Shown here in pieces: positions 49,376-57,706 of a DNA stretch of 64,000 nt (its first letter is position 1; every line of letters begins with the position of its first letter). The translations under genes were made by a program, and so were the position numbers. The notes beneath the pieces were generated by a model. It searched no databases, was not told the origin of the DNA, and saw only the letters and a list, made by a program, of their open reading frames with translations. The DNA comes from Wansuia hejianensis (GTDB lineage: Bacteria > Bacillota > Clostridia > Lachnospirales > Lachnospiraceae): assembly GCF_014337215.1 (NCBI RefSeq), contig NZ_CP060635.1, positions 757,501 through 821,500 of the forward strand, given 5' to 3'.

Positions 49376-50746
49376 TTAACGTCCATAATACAGGTCAAGA
49401 TATTGATCGTCGATACGTTTCAGCTCTGAGCGGGGCAGGATAGAGAGCAGCTTCCAGCCGATTGTCAGAGTTTCTTCTATGGAACGGTCTGTGTGATAGC
49501 CCTGGGAGACGTATTCAGTCTCGAAAGCGTCGGCAAACTCTGCGTACAGCTTATCCATATCAGTCAGGGCGGCTTCGCCCAGGACTACCATCAGCTCTTT
49601 TGCCTCTTTGCCGCGGGCGTAGGCGGCGAATAGCTGGTTCAGAGTGTTGGAATGGTCGGCCCGGGTCTTGCCTTCGCCGATTCCCTTGTCCTTCAGACGG
49701 GAGAGGCTGGGCAGGACATCAATGGGAGGAGTGACGTTCTTCCGGTACAGATCACGGCTTAGGATGATCTGCCCCTCGGTGATGTAGCCTGTCAGATCCG
49801 GGATTGGATGCGTTTTGTCATCCTCAGGCATTGTCAGGATCGGGATCATTGTGATAGAACCGTTTTTTCCCTTCTGTCGTCCGGCGCGCTCATACAGGCT
49901 GGCCAGATCTGTGTACATGTAGCCGGGATAGCCGCGGCGGCCGGGAACTTCTTTCCGGGCGGCTGAGATTTCCCGAAGGGCGTCGGCATAATTGGTGATG
50001 TCTGTCAGTATAACCAGCACGTGCATATCCTTATCAAAAGCCAGATATTCTGCGGCGGTCAGGGCCATACGAGGTGTGGCAATCCGCTCCACGGCCGGAT
50101 CGTTGGCCAGATTGACAAACATGACGGTCCGGTCGATGGCTCCCGTTTCTTTGAAGCTCTGCACAAAGAAATTAGATTCCTCAAAAGTGATGCCCATGGC
50201 GGCAAAGACAACCGCAAAGGGTTCCGAGGTGCCGCGTACCTTTGCCTGCCGGGCAATCTGTGCCGCAAGCTGTGCGTGGGGCAGGCCGCTGGCCGAGAAG
50301 ATCGGCAGCTTCTGGCCCCGTACCAGGGTGTTCAGACCGTCGATGGCTGAGATGCCGGTCTGTATGAATTCCTGCGGGTAATTGCGGGCGGCGGGATTCA
50401 TCGCCAGCCCGTTGATGTCCATGCGGGCGTTCGGAAGGATATCGGGGCCGCCGTCGATAGGACGGCCTAATCCGTCGAAAACCCGGCCCAGCATGTCTTC
50501 AGACACGCCCATCTCCATGCCTCGGCCGAGAAAACGTACCCGGCTGTTGGAGAGGTTGATGCCTGTGGAACTGTCAAAGAGCTGTACCAGAGCATTGGTG
50601 CCATTGATCTCCAGCACCTTGCAGCGGCGGGTTTCCCCGTCGGCCAGTATGATTTCACCCAGTTCGTCATAGGTGACGTTTTCCACGCCGGTGACCATCA
50701 TCAGAGGGCCGGCGACTTCCTGTATGGTTCTGTATTCTTTAGGCAT
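49376..50746 (-). CDS. ntpB: V-type ATP synthase subunit B
   Basis: 456 aa, the non-catalytic partner of A in the A3B3 head. As expected it lacks a Walker A P-loop (SGLPHAQLAAQIARQ in its place) and keeps the GRRGYPGYMYTDLASLYERAG and SRLKDKGIGEGKTRADH blocks. Its start overlaps the end of ntpA by 8 bases, so translation is coupled. Confidence 0.96.
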   Translation of the reverse strand: MPKEYRTIQEVAGPLMMVTGVENVTYDELGEIILADGETRRCKVLEINGTNALVQLFDSSTGINLSNSRVRFLGRGMEMGVSEDMLGRVFDGLGRPIDGGPDILPNARMDINGLAMNPAARNYPQEFIQTGISAIDGLNTLVRGQKLPIFSASGLPHAQLAAQIARQAKVRGTSEPFAVVFAAMGITFEESNFFVQSFKETGAIDRTVMFVNLANDPAVERIATPRMALTAAEYLAFDKDMHVLVILTDITNYADALREISAARKEVPGRRGYPGYMYTDLASLYERAGRQKGKNGSITMIPILTMPEDDKTHPIPDLTGYITEGQIILSRDLYRKNVTPPIDVLPSLSRLKDKGIGEGKTRADHSNTLNQLFAAYARGKEAKELMVVLGEAALTDMDKLYAEFADAFETEYVSQGYHTDRSIEETLTIGWKLLSILPRSELKRIDDQYLDLYYGR

Positions 50747-52517
50747 TTGTTCCGTCCTCCTCTACAGCCAGATTTGCCAGTTCGGCAGCCAGTTCTTTCA
50801 TGATTCGCTCGTAGGCATCTTCCAGGTCCGTGTCGTGGATATATTTGAAGCGTCCGATCTGTTCCCGGACTTCAAGCCTTACGAGGGCCTCCACGCCGGC
50901 GCCCTGGTCCAGGGCCGATCTGCAGTTGTCGTAAAAGGCGAGTACCAGCTTCATCATCAGGTATTGTTTTTCCAGAGGCGTGTAGGTATCAACCTCGTGG
51001 AAAGAATTCTGATGCAGGAAATCTTCCCTGATTGACCGGGCGGCTTCCAGCTTCAGACGGTCGGGAGCGGACAGGGCGTCTATGCCGACCAGCTGGACGA
51101 TTTCCTGAAGCTCCGCTTCATCCTGCAGCAGAGCCATGAGGCGGGTCCGGCATTCCATCCAGTCCTCGTGCACATGGGAATTAAACCAGGCTGCCATATT
51201 GTCCACATACAGGGAATAGCTGGTCAGCCAGTTAATTGCCGGGAAATGCCGCTTATAGGCCAGGGAGGAATCCAGGCTCCAGAATACCTTCACAATCCGC
51301 AGGGTGGCCTGGGAGACAGGCTCCGAGATATCTCCTCCGGCGGGCGACACTGCGCCGATGACAGACAGAGCGCCCTCACGTCCCTCTGAACCGAGGGAAA
51401 TGACGCGGCCTGCCCGCTCGTAGAACTGTGCCAGCCGGCTGCCCAGATAGGCGGGATAACCTTCTTCACCGGGCATTTCCTGGAGTCGTCCAGACATCTC
51501 TCTCAGCGCCTCAGCCCAGCGGGAGGTGGAGTCTGCCATCAGGGCTACGGAATAGCCCATGTCACGAAAATATTCGGCAATGGTGATTCCGGTATAGATG
51601 GAAGCCTCGCGGGCCGCCACAGGCATGTCCGAGGTGTTGGCGATTAAAACGGTACGTTCCATGAGGGAATAACCTGTTTTGGGGTCTTTCAGCTCAGGAA
51701 ATTCATTCAGCACGTCAGTCATCTCATTGCCGCGCTCACCGCAGCCAATGTAGACGACGATATCAGCCTCTGCCCATTTAGCCAGCTGATGCTGGATTAC
51801 CGTTTTTCCGGAACCAAAAGGTCCGGGTACGGCTGCGACGCCTCCCTTAGCGATGGGGAACAGGGTGTCTACCACTCGCTGGCCTGTGATAAGAGGCATA
51901 TCGGGCGGAAGCTTTTCCTTATAGGGGCGGCCGGAGCGGACCGGCCATTTCTGCATCAGAGTGATTTCACGGACGGAATCTCCCGTATCCACAGAGGCGA
52001 CCGTCTCTTCAACGGTGAAATTGCCTGCTTCAATGGATACCAGCCTGCCCTTTACCCCGTAGGGAACCATGATTTTATGGGAAACAATGGGCGTTTCCTG
52101 AACTGTACCGATGATATCACCGGCCTCCACTTCATCCCCTGCACGGGCTGTCGGGATGAACTGCCATTTCAGGTCCCTTTTCAGCGCCGGGACCTCTACC
52201 CCCCGCTTTAGGAGATTGCTTCCGGTGGTCTTCATGATATCATCCAGGGGACGCTGGATTCCGTCATAGATACTCTTAATCAGCCCGGGCCCAAGTTCTA
52301 CGCTCAGGGGCATTCCGGTGGACTCTACAGGTTCACCCGGCCCCAGCCCGGAGGTTTCCTCATACACCTGTACGGATGCCTGGTCCCCGTGCATCTCTAT
52401 GATTTCACCGATCAGGCGCTGTCCGGATACCCGCACCACGTCAAACATGTTGGCGTCACGCATCCCTTCGGCGATCACCAGCGGGCCTGCTACCTTTTTA
52501 ATAATGCCTGTGCTCAT
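50739..52517 (-). CDS. ntpA: V-type ATP synthase catalytic subunit A
   Basis: 592 aa from ATG 52517, with AAGGTGG about 10 bases upstream; GTG 52529 overlaps that site. The catalytic P-loop GPFGSGKTVIQHQ (about 230), the V/A-type insertion before it, GCGERGNEMTDVL, and MADSTSRWAEALREMSGRL are typical. It hydrolyses or makes ATP, coupled to ion flow through the NtpK/NtpI rotor-stator. Confidence 0.96.
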   Translation of the reverse strand: MSTGIIKKVAGPLVIAEGMRDANMFDVVRVSGQRLIGEIIEMHGDQASVQVYEETSGLGPGEPVESTGMPLSVELGPGLIKSIYDGIQRPLDDIMKTTGSNLLKRGVEVPALKRDLKWQFIPTARAGDEVEAGDIIGTVQETPIVSHKIMVPYGVKGRLVSIEAGNFTVEETVASVDTGDSVREITLMQKWPVRSGRPYKEKLPPDMPLITGQRVVDTLFPIAKGGVAAVPGPFGSGKTVIQHQLAKWAEADIVVYIGCGERGNEMTDVLNEFPELKDPKTGYSLMERTVLIANTSDMPVAAREASIYTGITIAEYFRDMGYSVALMADSTSRWAEALREMSGRLQEMPGEEGYPAYLGSRLAQFYERAGRVISLGSEGREGALSVIGAVSPAGGDISEPVSQATLRIVKVFWSLDSSLAYKRHFPAINWLTSYSLYVDNMAAWFNSHVHEDWMECRTRLMALLQDEAELQEIVQLVGIDALSAPDRLKLEAARSIREDFLHQNSFHEVDTYTPLEKQYLMMKLVLAFYDNCRSALDQGAGVEALVRLEVREQIGRFKYIHDTDLEDAYERIMKELAAELANLAVEEDGTNA

Positions 52518-52537
52518 TTTGTCCGTCACCCACCTTT

Positions 52538-52861
52538 CTAATTTCCTTCGTTAAAAATAATATCCGAACCCACGGCCCGCTCCACAAAGCTCTTTACCTG
52601 TGCTATGCCCTCGCCGGTATTCCCGGATACGCCGGGAATACGGATGATGGCCGGCCGGATCTGTTCGTCGTATCTGTCAATTTCATCTTTTATCATTGCC
52701 GCCAGTGCTTCTGTCACATAAATGATGCCGTAATCCCCCTGAGCGAGTCTTCTGAGCAAGGTGGTTCCGCTTTCCGCGTCGCCGGCAGGAAATGTGGCAA
52801 GGCCAAGGGCGGCAAAGCCGTAAATGCTGTCGTAATCACCGATCACTGCTATTTTATACAT
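52538..52861 (-). CDS. ntpG: V-type ATP synthase subunit F (NtpG)
   Basis: 107 aa from ATG 52861 (GGAG 6 bases upstream; the in-frame codon at 52873 has none). Small Rossmann-like central-stalk subunit: YKIAVIGDYDSIYGFAALGL, GIIYVTEALAAMI and IIRIPGVSGNTGEG are the family blocks. It binds the top of subunit D. It overlaps ntpC by 8 bases and is followed by ntpA. Confidence 0.92.
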   Translation of the reverse strand: MYKIAVIGDYDSIYGFAALGLATFPAGDAESGTTLLRRLAQGDYGIIYVTEALAAMIKDEIDRYDEQIRPAIIRIPGVSGNTGEGIAQVKSFVERAVGSDIIFNEGN

Positions 52862-53828
52862 ACATTTCTCCAAGCCTTTCCCGAATGACCTGTTCCGGCA
52901 GGCCGTTCTGCTTGCCGGAAAGGATCATCCGCACACATTTGATTTCATTTTCCCTGGCCAGGACATAGGCTGCCACCGGGCCGAGGGTAAATGGATTAGA
53001 CTTCTGTGGTTTGATCTGGCTGATCACCAGGTCGCTGCACCAGCGTTCAAAAGCGGCTGTGGAAGTCAGAAGGGCTTCAGCGGCAGTAGAGTAATCCGTG
53101 TGTTCCAGGTATTCGGCTACTCCCTTCAGGCCTCCGAGAGCGGCGTGAGAGAGGCGGGTAGTATCCAGTTCCCTGCAGGGCGCCAGTGCCCGGAGGATGA
53201 AATCCAGCGGTTTGCCCAGCTCTCCGCAGCGGACGGCAATGCGTATATCGGCAGTAACTACTGTTGATACCGCATATTGCTTCAAAACCTCGTCTGAAGC
53301 ATGTTCCCCGGCCTCATAGACGGCTTCCAGGGCGGCGCGGTCCAGAATCATATCACAGAGCTGGCCGTCGCCTGTATGCAGCAGTGTATCATACGCGGCT
53401 GCAGAGGCCGCCGCCATGTGTTCCGGCAGGAGGGAATACTCCCGTTCCTGTATGGCTTTCAGGAGCAGGGAGGGATCGAGCGTCCCGCCGCTGACAAAAA
53501 GTCTTTCCGGTGAAATTTGTGCGCCGGTATAGGACAGCTTGACGGCTGCCTTCAGGTTATGGTAGTCATTGGCCAGCTTCAGGACCTTCAGTTCGGAGAC
53601 ATCGTCTGTCAGCTCCATCACCTGATCCCAGGTTTTCCTCTCTTCGGCAGCCAGAAGATCTCCGGAAGTCAGTGGAAGATCCGGATCACCATAGCCTCTG
53701 TCTGCCAGCAGATGCAGAGCCTCTTCATAGGTGCGTGCGGCCAGCAGCTGTTCCAGGGCCGCGGAATTGAGAAGAGACAGCTCCAGCGTGCGGATGCGCG
53801 CAACCTCATAGGTATAATCTTTACTCAT
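52854..53828 (-). CDS. ntpC: V-type ATP synthase subunit C
   Basis: 324 aa, all helical. Subunit C/d is the funnel joining the central stalk to the membrane rotor. The N-terminal YEVARIRTLELSLLNSAALE and the C-terminal NPFTLGPVAAYVLARENEIKCVRMIL blocks (quoted part: GPVAAYVLARENEIK) are diagnostic. Located between ntpE and ntpG in the standard order. Confidence 0.93.
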   Translation of the reverse strand: MSKDYTYEVARIRTLELSLLNSAALEQLLAARTYEEALHLLADRGYGDPDLPLTSGDLLAAEERKTWDQVMELTDDVSELKVLKLANDYHNLKAAVKLSYTGAQISPERLFVSGGTLDPSLLLKAIQEREYSLLPEHMAAASAAAYDTLLHTGDGQLCDMILDRAALEAVYEAGEHASDEVLKQYAVSTVVTADIRIAVRCGELGKPLDFILRALAPCRELDTTRLSHAALGGLKGVAEYLEHTDYSTAAEALLTSTAAFERWCSDLVISQIKPQKSNPFTLGPVAAYVLARENEIKCVRMILSGKQNGLPEQVIRERLGEMYV

Positions 53829-53854
53829 TGAAAACCTCCTTTGCGTTCCGGCTG

Positions 53855-54457
53855 CTATGCAGGGTCAGAGAACAGGAATGTGTGAAGCAGGTCCTGCAGG
53901 CGTTCCTGTGCGGCAGAGAAGATCGCATCGAAGGAACAGTTTTCCTCAACGCCCCCGTAGACCAGCAGAAACCCGCCGTCAATATCACAGGGCGTGTGGG
54001 AGAGAGTCAGGGTGCCGCCCTTCTTCCCGGCGGCAGCGGATATAGTCCGCTGAAAGTCTCGCGGCAGACGGTCCAGATCTCTGGCAGACAGGCGGATTTC
54101 TCCCGTACCCTCCAGCACGAATTGATCCAGCATGCGGGCAAGCAGTTCAAAATACGGACCGTCGTCCAAGGTATGCAGAGACTGATGTGCCTTTTCAATG
54201 ATACTGCCGATCAGCTCCTGGCGGACGGCGAGGAGCCTTCTCTTTTTTTGCATTTGTGCGGCAGAACGGCCCTTGGCTTCAATGTCACGGGCTGCTGCCG
54301 AGGCTGCCGCTTTTGAAGCTTCTGCCTGTTCCGCAGAGGTTTTCTCTGCTTCTGCGAGTATGGCTTCTGCCAGATGTCTGGCGTCTTCTATCAGTTTGTC
54401 TGCAGAGCTTTTGGCGTCTTCTTCGATGTGGTTTAAAATCTTATCCAATCCAGTCAT
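53855..54457 (-). CDS. ntpE: V-type ATP synthase subunit E
   Basis: 200 aa. Peripheral-stalk subunit: a long Ala/Glu-rich N-terminal coiled coil (about 10-90; AKSSADKLIEDARHLAEAIL) and a globular C-terminal part (GGFLLVYGGVEENCSFDAIF). It pairs with the NtpF coiled coil to hold the head still. The start is ATG 54457 with AAGGAGAGC upstream. Confidence 0.92.
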   Translation of the reverse strand: MTGLDKILNHIEEDAKSSADKLIEDARHLAEAILAEAEKTSAEQAEASKAAASAAARDIEAKGRSAAQMQKKRRLLAVRQELIGSIIEKAHQSLHTLDDGPYFELLARMLDQFVLEGTGEIRLSARDLDRLPRDFQRTISAAAGKKGGTLTLSHTPCDIDGGFLLVYGGVEENCSFDAIFSAAQERLQDLLHTFLFSDPA

Positions 54458-54483
54458 TGCAAGCTCTCCTTATCTTAAAAAGG

Positions 54484-54954
54484 TTACAGGTTGAAAACTG
54501 CCATGATGGAGATCAGCAGTGCCAGGATCGCATAAGTTTCTACCATGGCCGGAAGCAGCATGGCTTTTCCGAAGGTATCCGGCCGTTTTGCCAGCATCCC
54601 GATGGAAGCGACAGAGGTTTTGCCCTGATGGATGGCAGAAAACAGGCCGACAATGGCGATGGGCAGGCAGGCGACGAAATACAGAAGGCCCTGGGAAAGT
54701 GTCAGGTCGACGGCTCCTCCGCCGATGATGCCAATCCGGCTCAGGGTGACGAAAGCTACTAAAAGTCCGTATATGCCCTGGGTTCCGGGAAGCAGCTGAA
54801 GAATCAGAACTTTACCGAAAAGCTCTGGCTTCTCCGTCATGACGCCGGCCGCTGCACGGCCGCCCATTCCAACTCCCACGGCGGAACCGATCCCTGCGAA
54901 CAGAGTGGCGCAGGCGACACCCAACAATGCGAACACAATTCCTAAATTTTCCAT
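54484..54954 (-). CDS. ntpK: V-type ATP synthase membrane rotor subunit K, Na+-type
   Basis: 156 aa from ATG 54954, four transmembrane helices in two similar hairpins. In E. hirae NtpK, Na+ is held by Leu61, Thr64, Gln65, Gln110 and Glu139. The same set is visible here as Leu55, Thr58, Gln59 (LLPGTQGIYG), Gln110 (AIHQGKT) and Glu139 (AMVETYAILA), predicting sodium coupling. The frame runs upstream to 55080, but only over ntpI. Confidence 0.95.
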   Translation of the reverse strand: MENLGIVFALLGVACATLFAGIGSAVGVGMGGRAAAGVMTEKPELFGKVLILQLLPGTQGIYGLLVAFVTLSRIGIIGGGAVDLTLSQGLLYFVACLPIAIVGLFSAIHQGKTSVASIGMLAKRPDTFGKAMLLPAMVETYAILALLISIMAVFNL

Positions 54955-54955
54955 T

Positions 54956-56974
54956 CTAATTTTCCTCCTTGATTTTAAAATATTTAGAAGAGTCTGCGGA
55001 GAACGGGTGGAACTCATCACCGCCGCCTTCATAAAATTTTCCAAAAAACTCAACGTATTGCAAACGGTTGGTATGAACATAGGCTCCCAGCAGATTGATG
55101 GCCAGATTCAGAGTGTGGCCCACCAGGAAAATGAGCACGAACGCAATCGCACCGATGACGCCGCCGCCCGCCATGGCCCCCATCGTATTGATAACAGAAG
55201 CGATGACTCCTGTTGCCAGCCCCAGCGCCAGCAGACGGGAATAGGACAGGACGTCGGAAAGCCAGCTGGTGGCGCCGTACAGCTCATAAGCCCCCAGGGC
55301 CAGGCGCAATCCGAAATTTTTACGCCTTCTTCCTGTCATCAGGACAATTCCCAGCGCGCCGGTGATTGCCAGGATTTTGGCCAGCAGATTCAGCCAGGCC
55401 GGGAAGATCAGTGTAACGCCTGCCATGGAGGCGAACATGTCGCTGGGAAGCAGCATGAGGATCAGCCCGATCAGAAGCATATACCAGAACCCCACCTCGC
55501 AGAGACAGTCCATATATTTGCGGTCACGGATCAGCAGGAAGCCTTTGATGGCAAGGCCTGTGAATAGGTGGATGATCCCGAACAGAAAGCTGAACATCAG
55601 CAGCCGCATGGGATCGTCAAGCGGGACGAACCAGACCGCGGGAATTGTGAGCTCCGTATGAAAAAATGTCCGTGCCACAACGGGGATGACATCTCCGAAG
55701 TAGCCTCCAAACATAATGCCCCAGAAAGTGGTAGATATGCCGCAATACATAAACATGGTCAGCATGTTTTTCAGCCCCTGGGCCATCCGGGGGTATTTCT
55801 TCAGGAAAATGAAGCAGCCCACTGTCATCAGGATTCCATAACCGGCGTCTGAGAGCATGAGTCCGAAGAAAAAGTAGTAGAAAACAGCCATAATCCCGGT
55901 GGGGTCGATTTCCCCTTTATGAGGGAGGCCATAGGACGTCACGACGCCCTCGGTAGGGGCAGAAAAGCCGTTGTTCCTGAGCAGGACCGGGGCACTCTCG
56001 TCAGCCGGTATGTCTTCCAGCTCAGCCGTGCAGCAGTAAGCGTCCTCCAGATGGCTTTTGAGCCGGGCGGCGTTTTGTTTCGGGATGTACCCGGTGATAA
56101 AAAATACATGACGGGACTGGAGCAGCTGTCCCAGTACCCGGTATTTATCAGCACGCATCGTATAATAATCCGACAGAAAACGGAGGCGGCCGCGTTCGGT
56201 TGAAAGCGAGGCAAGTTCAGATAGAAGCGCCTGTTCTTCCGACAGAGACTCGTCATACTTTTTCCTGAGCTTTTCGTCGTAAGCGGAAGGAGTCAGAGAA
56301 GATTGCACGGAAGGCCTGGCAAAGCCATTCTTCCGCAGCGCGTCCTCCATCTGCCCGCTGTCAGCCCGGAGGCAGGCCGCAAAAATACAGGTCTGGGTGG
56401 GATCGCTGCCCAGTATTTCCAGATCAAATGCTTCCAGGCCGGGGGCATCTACAACCAGGGCGGACTGGAGCTGTTCCAGCGTCCATTGGCCCGGCAGGGC
56501 GCCCAGAAGGATGGCTGTGGTCTTGGTACCCCTGGCATCCAGCGGAAGATCCAGCCGCATCCATGGCACCAGGCTTTCACGGGAGGCCAGGAGCCGGGAC
56601 TGCTGAGCGCGGCTTTCCGTCAGCTTTTTCTGCAGGGCCAGGATGTGGCTGGCAATGGACAGAGACTGTTCCTGCTGTTTTACGTTTTTTTCGTAGTCTG
56701 CCAGAGAGATTTCCGTCTTTCCGTTGAGGGAGTCCAGCATCCCTCTCTTCTCCGGGGCGTATTGATCTAGGACTTTCAGAGCATCTTCAGCGGTCCGGGC
56801 CCGTTTTTCATATCCGGTGCGCATAGGAGCGGTATCCATTCGCTGGAACAAGGGATCTTCCTCGCCGGAAGCTTCGATCTGGACGAGGCCTCTCCGCTGC
56901 AGGTCTTCAAGAATTTGCTTGCGGTTGCTTTTTAATGCACAAATATACAGTTTCTGCATCTGCAACACTGCCAT
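54956..56974 (-). CDS. ntpI: V-type ATP synthase subunit I
   Basis: 672 aa, normal for bacterial NtpI. The N-terminal cytoplasmic half (about 1-330) has coiled coils. The C-terminal half has about eight transmembrane helices, with GLMLSDAGYGILM, the ARG-region GATSWLSDVLSYSRLLALGLATGV (conserved Arg that releases the ion; quoted part SDVLSYSRLLALGLATG) and HTLNLAINLLGAYVHTNRLQ near the end. It forms the stator half-channels beside the NtpK ring. Confidence 0.95.
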   Translation of the reverse strand: MAVLQMQKLYICALKSNRKQILEDLQRRGLVQIEASGEEDPLFQRMDTAPMRTGYEKRARTAEDALKVLDQYAPEKRGMLDSLNGKTEISLADYEKNVKQQEQSLSIASHILALQKKLTESRAQQSRLLASRESLVPWMRLDLPLDARGTKTTAILLGALPGQWTLEQLQSALVVDAPGLEAFDLEILGSDPTQTCIFAACLRADSGQMEDALRKNGFARPSVQSSLTPSAYDEKLRKKYDESLSEEQALLSELASLSTERGRLRFLSDYYTMRADKYRVLGQLLQSRHVFFITGYIPKQNAARLKSHLEDAYCCTAELEDIPADESAPVLLRNNGFSAPTEGVVTSYGLPHKGEIDPTGIMAVFYYFFFGLMLSDAGYGILMTVGCFIFLKKYPRMAQGLKNMLTMFMYCGISTTFWGIMFGGYFGDVIPVVARTFFHTELTIPAVWFVPLDDPMRLLMFSFLFGIIHLFTGLAIKGFLLIRDRKYMDCLCEVGFWYMLLIGLILMLLPSDMFASMAGVTLIFPAWLNLLAKILAITGALGIVLMTGRRRKNFGLRLALGAYELYGATSWLSDVLSYSRLLALGLATGVIASVINTMGAMAGGGVIGAIAFVLIFLVGHTLNLAINLLGAYVHTNRLQYVEFFGKFYEGGGDEFHPFSADSSKYFKIKEEN

Positions 56975-56980
56975 TTGACG

Positions 56981-57301
56981 TCACCCTCTTTCTTCCAAAA
57001 AATGATCCAGAACCAGCCGCACCGCTTCAGACTCCCGGGATTGTGCCTGGGCCTTCAGTTCAGCGGCAGCGACGGCGGCCTCGTCCAGTACGGAGGCTGT
57101 CTCACGGGCAGCCGCAGCGGAGGCCGTCTTTTGGGCCTGAGCCAGTTCAGCGGCAGCATCTTTTTTTGCCTGTTCCAGCAGGGCTTCCGATTGGGAACGG
57201 GCTTCGGCCAGGATGGCGTCAGCCCTTGCCTGTGCGTCTCGCCGCACCTGTTCCGCCGCGGTTTCTGCCTGACGGATGGCGTCCATAGTTTCTTTGGCCA
57301 T
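56981..57301 (-). CDS. ntpF: V-type ATP synthase peripheral stalk subunit NtpF (G/H type)
   Basis: 106 aa, almost entirely an Ala/Glu/Gln/Arg coiled coil (ETAAEQVRRDAQARADAILA and similar). Composition, length and position at the head of the operon match NtpF of E. hirae, which pairs with NtpE. Sequence identity cannot prove it because coiled coils are generic, but gene order F-I-K-E-C-G-A-B-D is exact. First gene after a long leader. Confidence 0.88.
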   Translation of the reverse strand: MAKETMDAIRQAETAAEQVRRDAQARADAILAEARSQSEALLEQAKKDAAAELAQAQKTASAAAARETASVLDEAAVAAAELKAQAQSRESEAVRLVLDHFLEERG

Positions 57302-57360
57302 CGTTTCACCTTCCTTTGCTTGTCAATATTAATTAGAAAAAATGCAGAGCTTTCCTGAGT

Positions 57361-57469
57361 AATAAAAAAAATCCGGCGGAGGATTGTTTTAGTTGCTTTC
57401 CACCGGAATATTCCGAAGCAATATTAGCACTGCTATTTAAAATATAAAACTTTCGTATGGAAAAATCAA
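57361..57469 (-). promoter_or_regulatory. V-ATPase operon promoter and terminator-like attenuator in its leader
   Basis: On the minus strand TTGATT (57469-57464), 17 bp, TATATT (57446-57441) is a good promoter. The leader then contains CCGGTGGA (57406-57399) pairing with TCCGCCGG (57380-57373), followed by ATTTTTTTT: a complete intrinsic terminator about 60 bases before ntpF. The perfect palindrome CGGAATATTCCG (57404-57415) shares bases with the first arm and could compete with it. No open reading frame lies between, so this fits attenuation of the operon. Confidence 0.5.
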
Positions 57470-57579
57470 GAAAAAACGTTAAAATCCTGACAATTTTATA
57501 AAAATGTCTAAATTTCTACATATTTATTATGCCTTAAAAATTAGAATTTAAACGATATATTTACAAATGATATTCGGAA

Positions 57580-57608
57580 TTGTGATTTGGCTAATGCTAT
57601 GGTATAAT
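57580..57608 (+). promoter_or_regulatory. Promoter of the sodium/solute symporter
   Basis: TTGTGA (57580-57585), 17 bp, perfect TATAAT (57603-57608). The leader to 57707 is about 90 bases. With the minus-strand leader this accounts for the whole 57302-57706 gap. Confidence 0.65.
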
Positions 57609-57706
57609 AAACGGTAATGCGAAAACGGGGCCTGGCGGAGAAAGGACGGCAGACAGCGGGTTCGTGATACAAGAAAGCGAAAATGAGAGAGGAAAGTGAG
57701 AGGAAA

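Noticed and set aside
54839..55567. 242-codon plus-strand frame over ntpK and ntpI
   Set aside because: Opposite two well conserved membrane subunits; no start signal.
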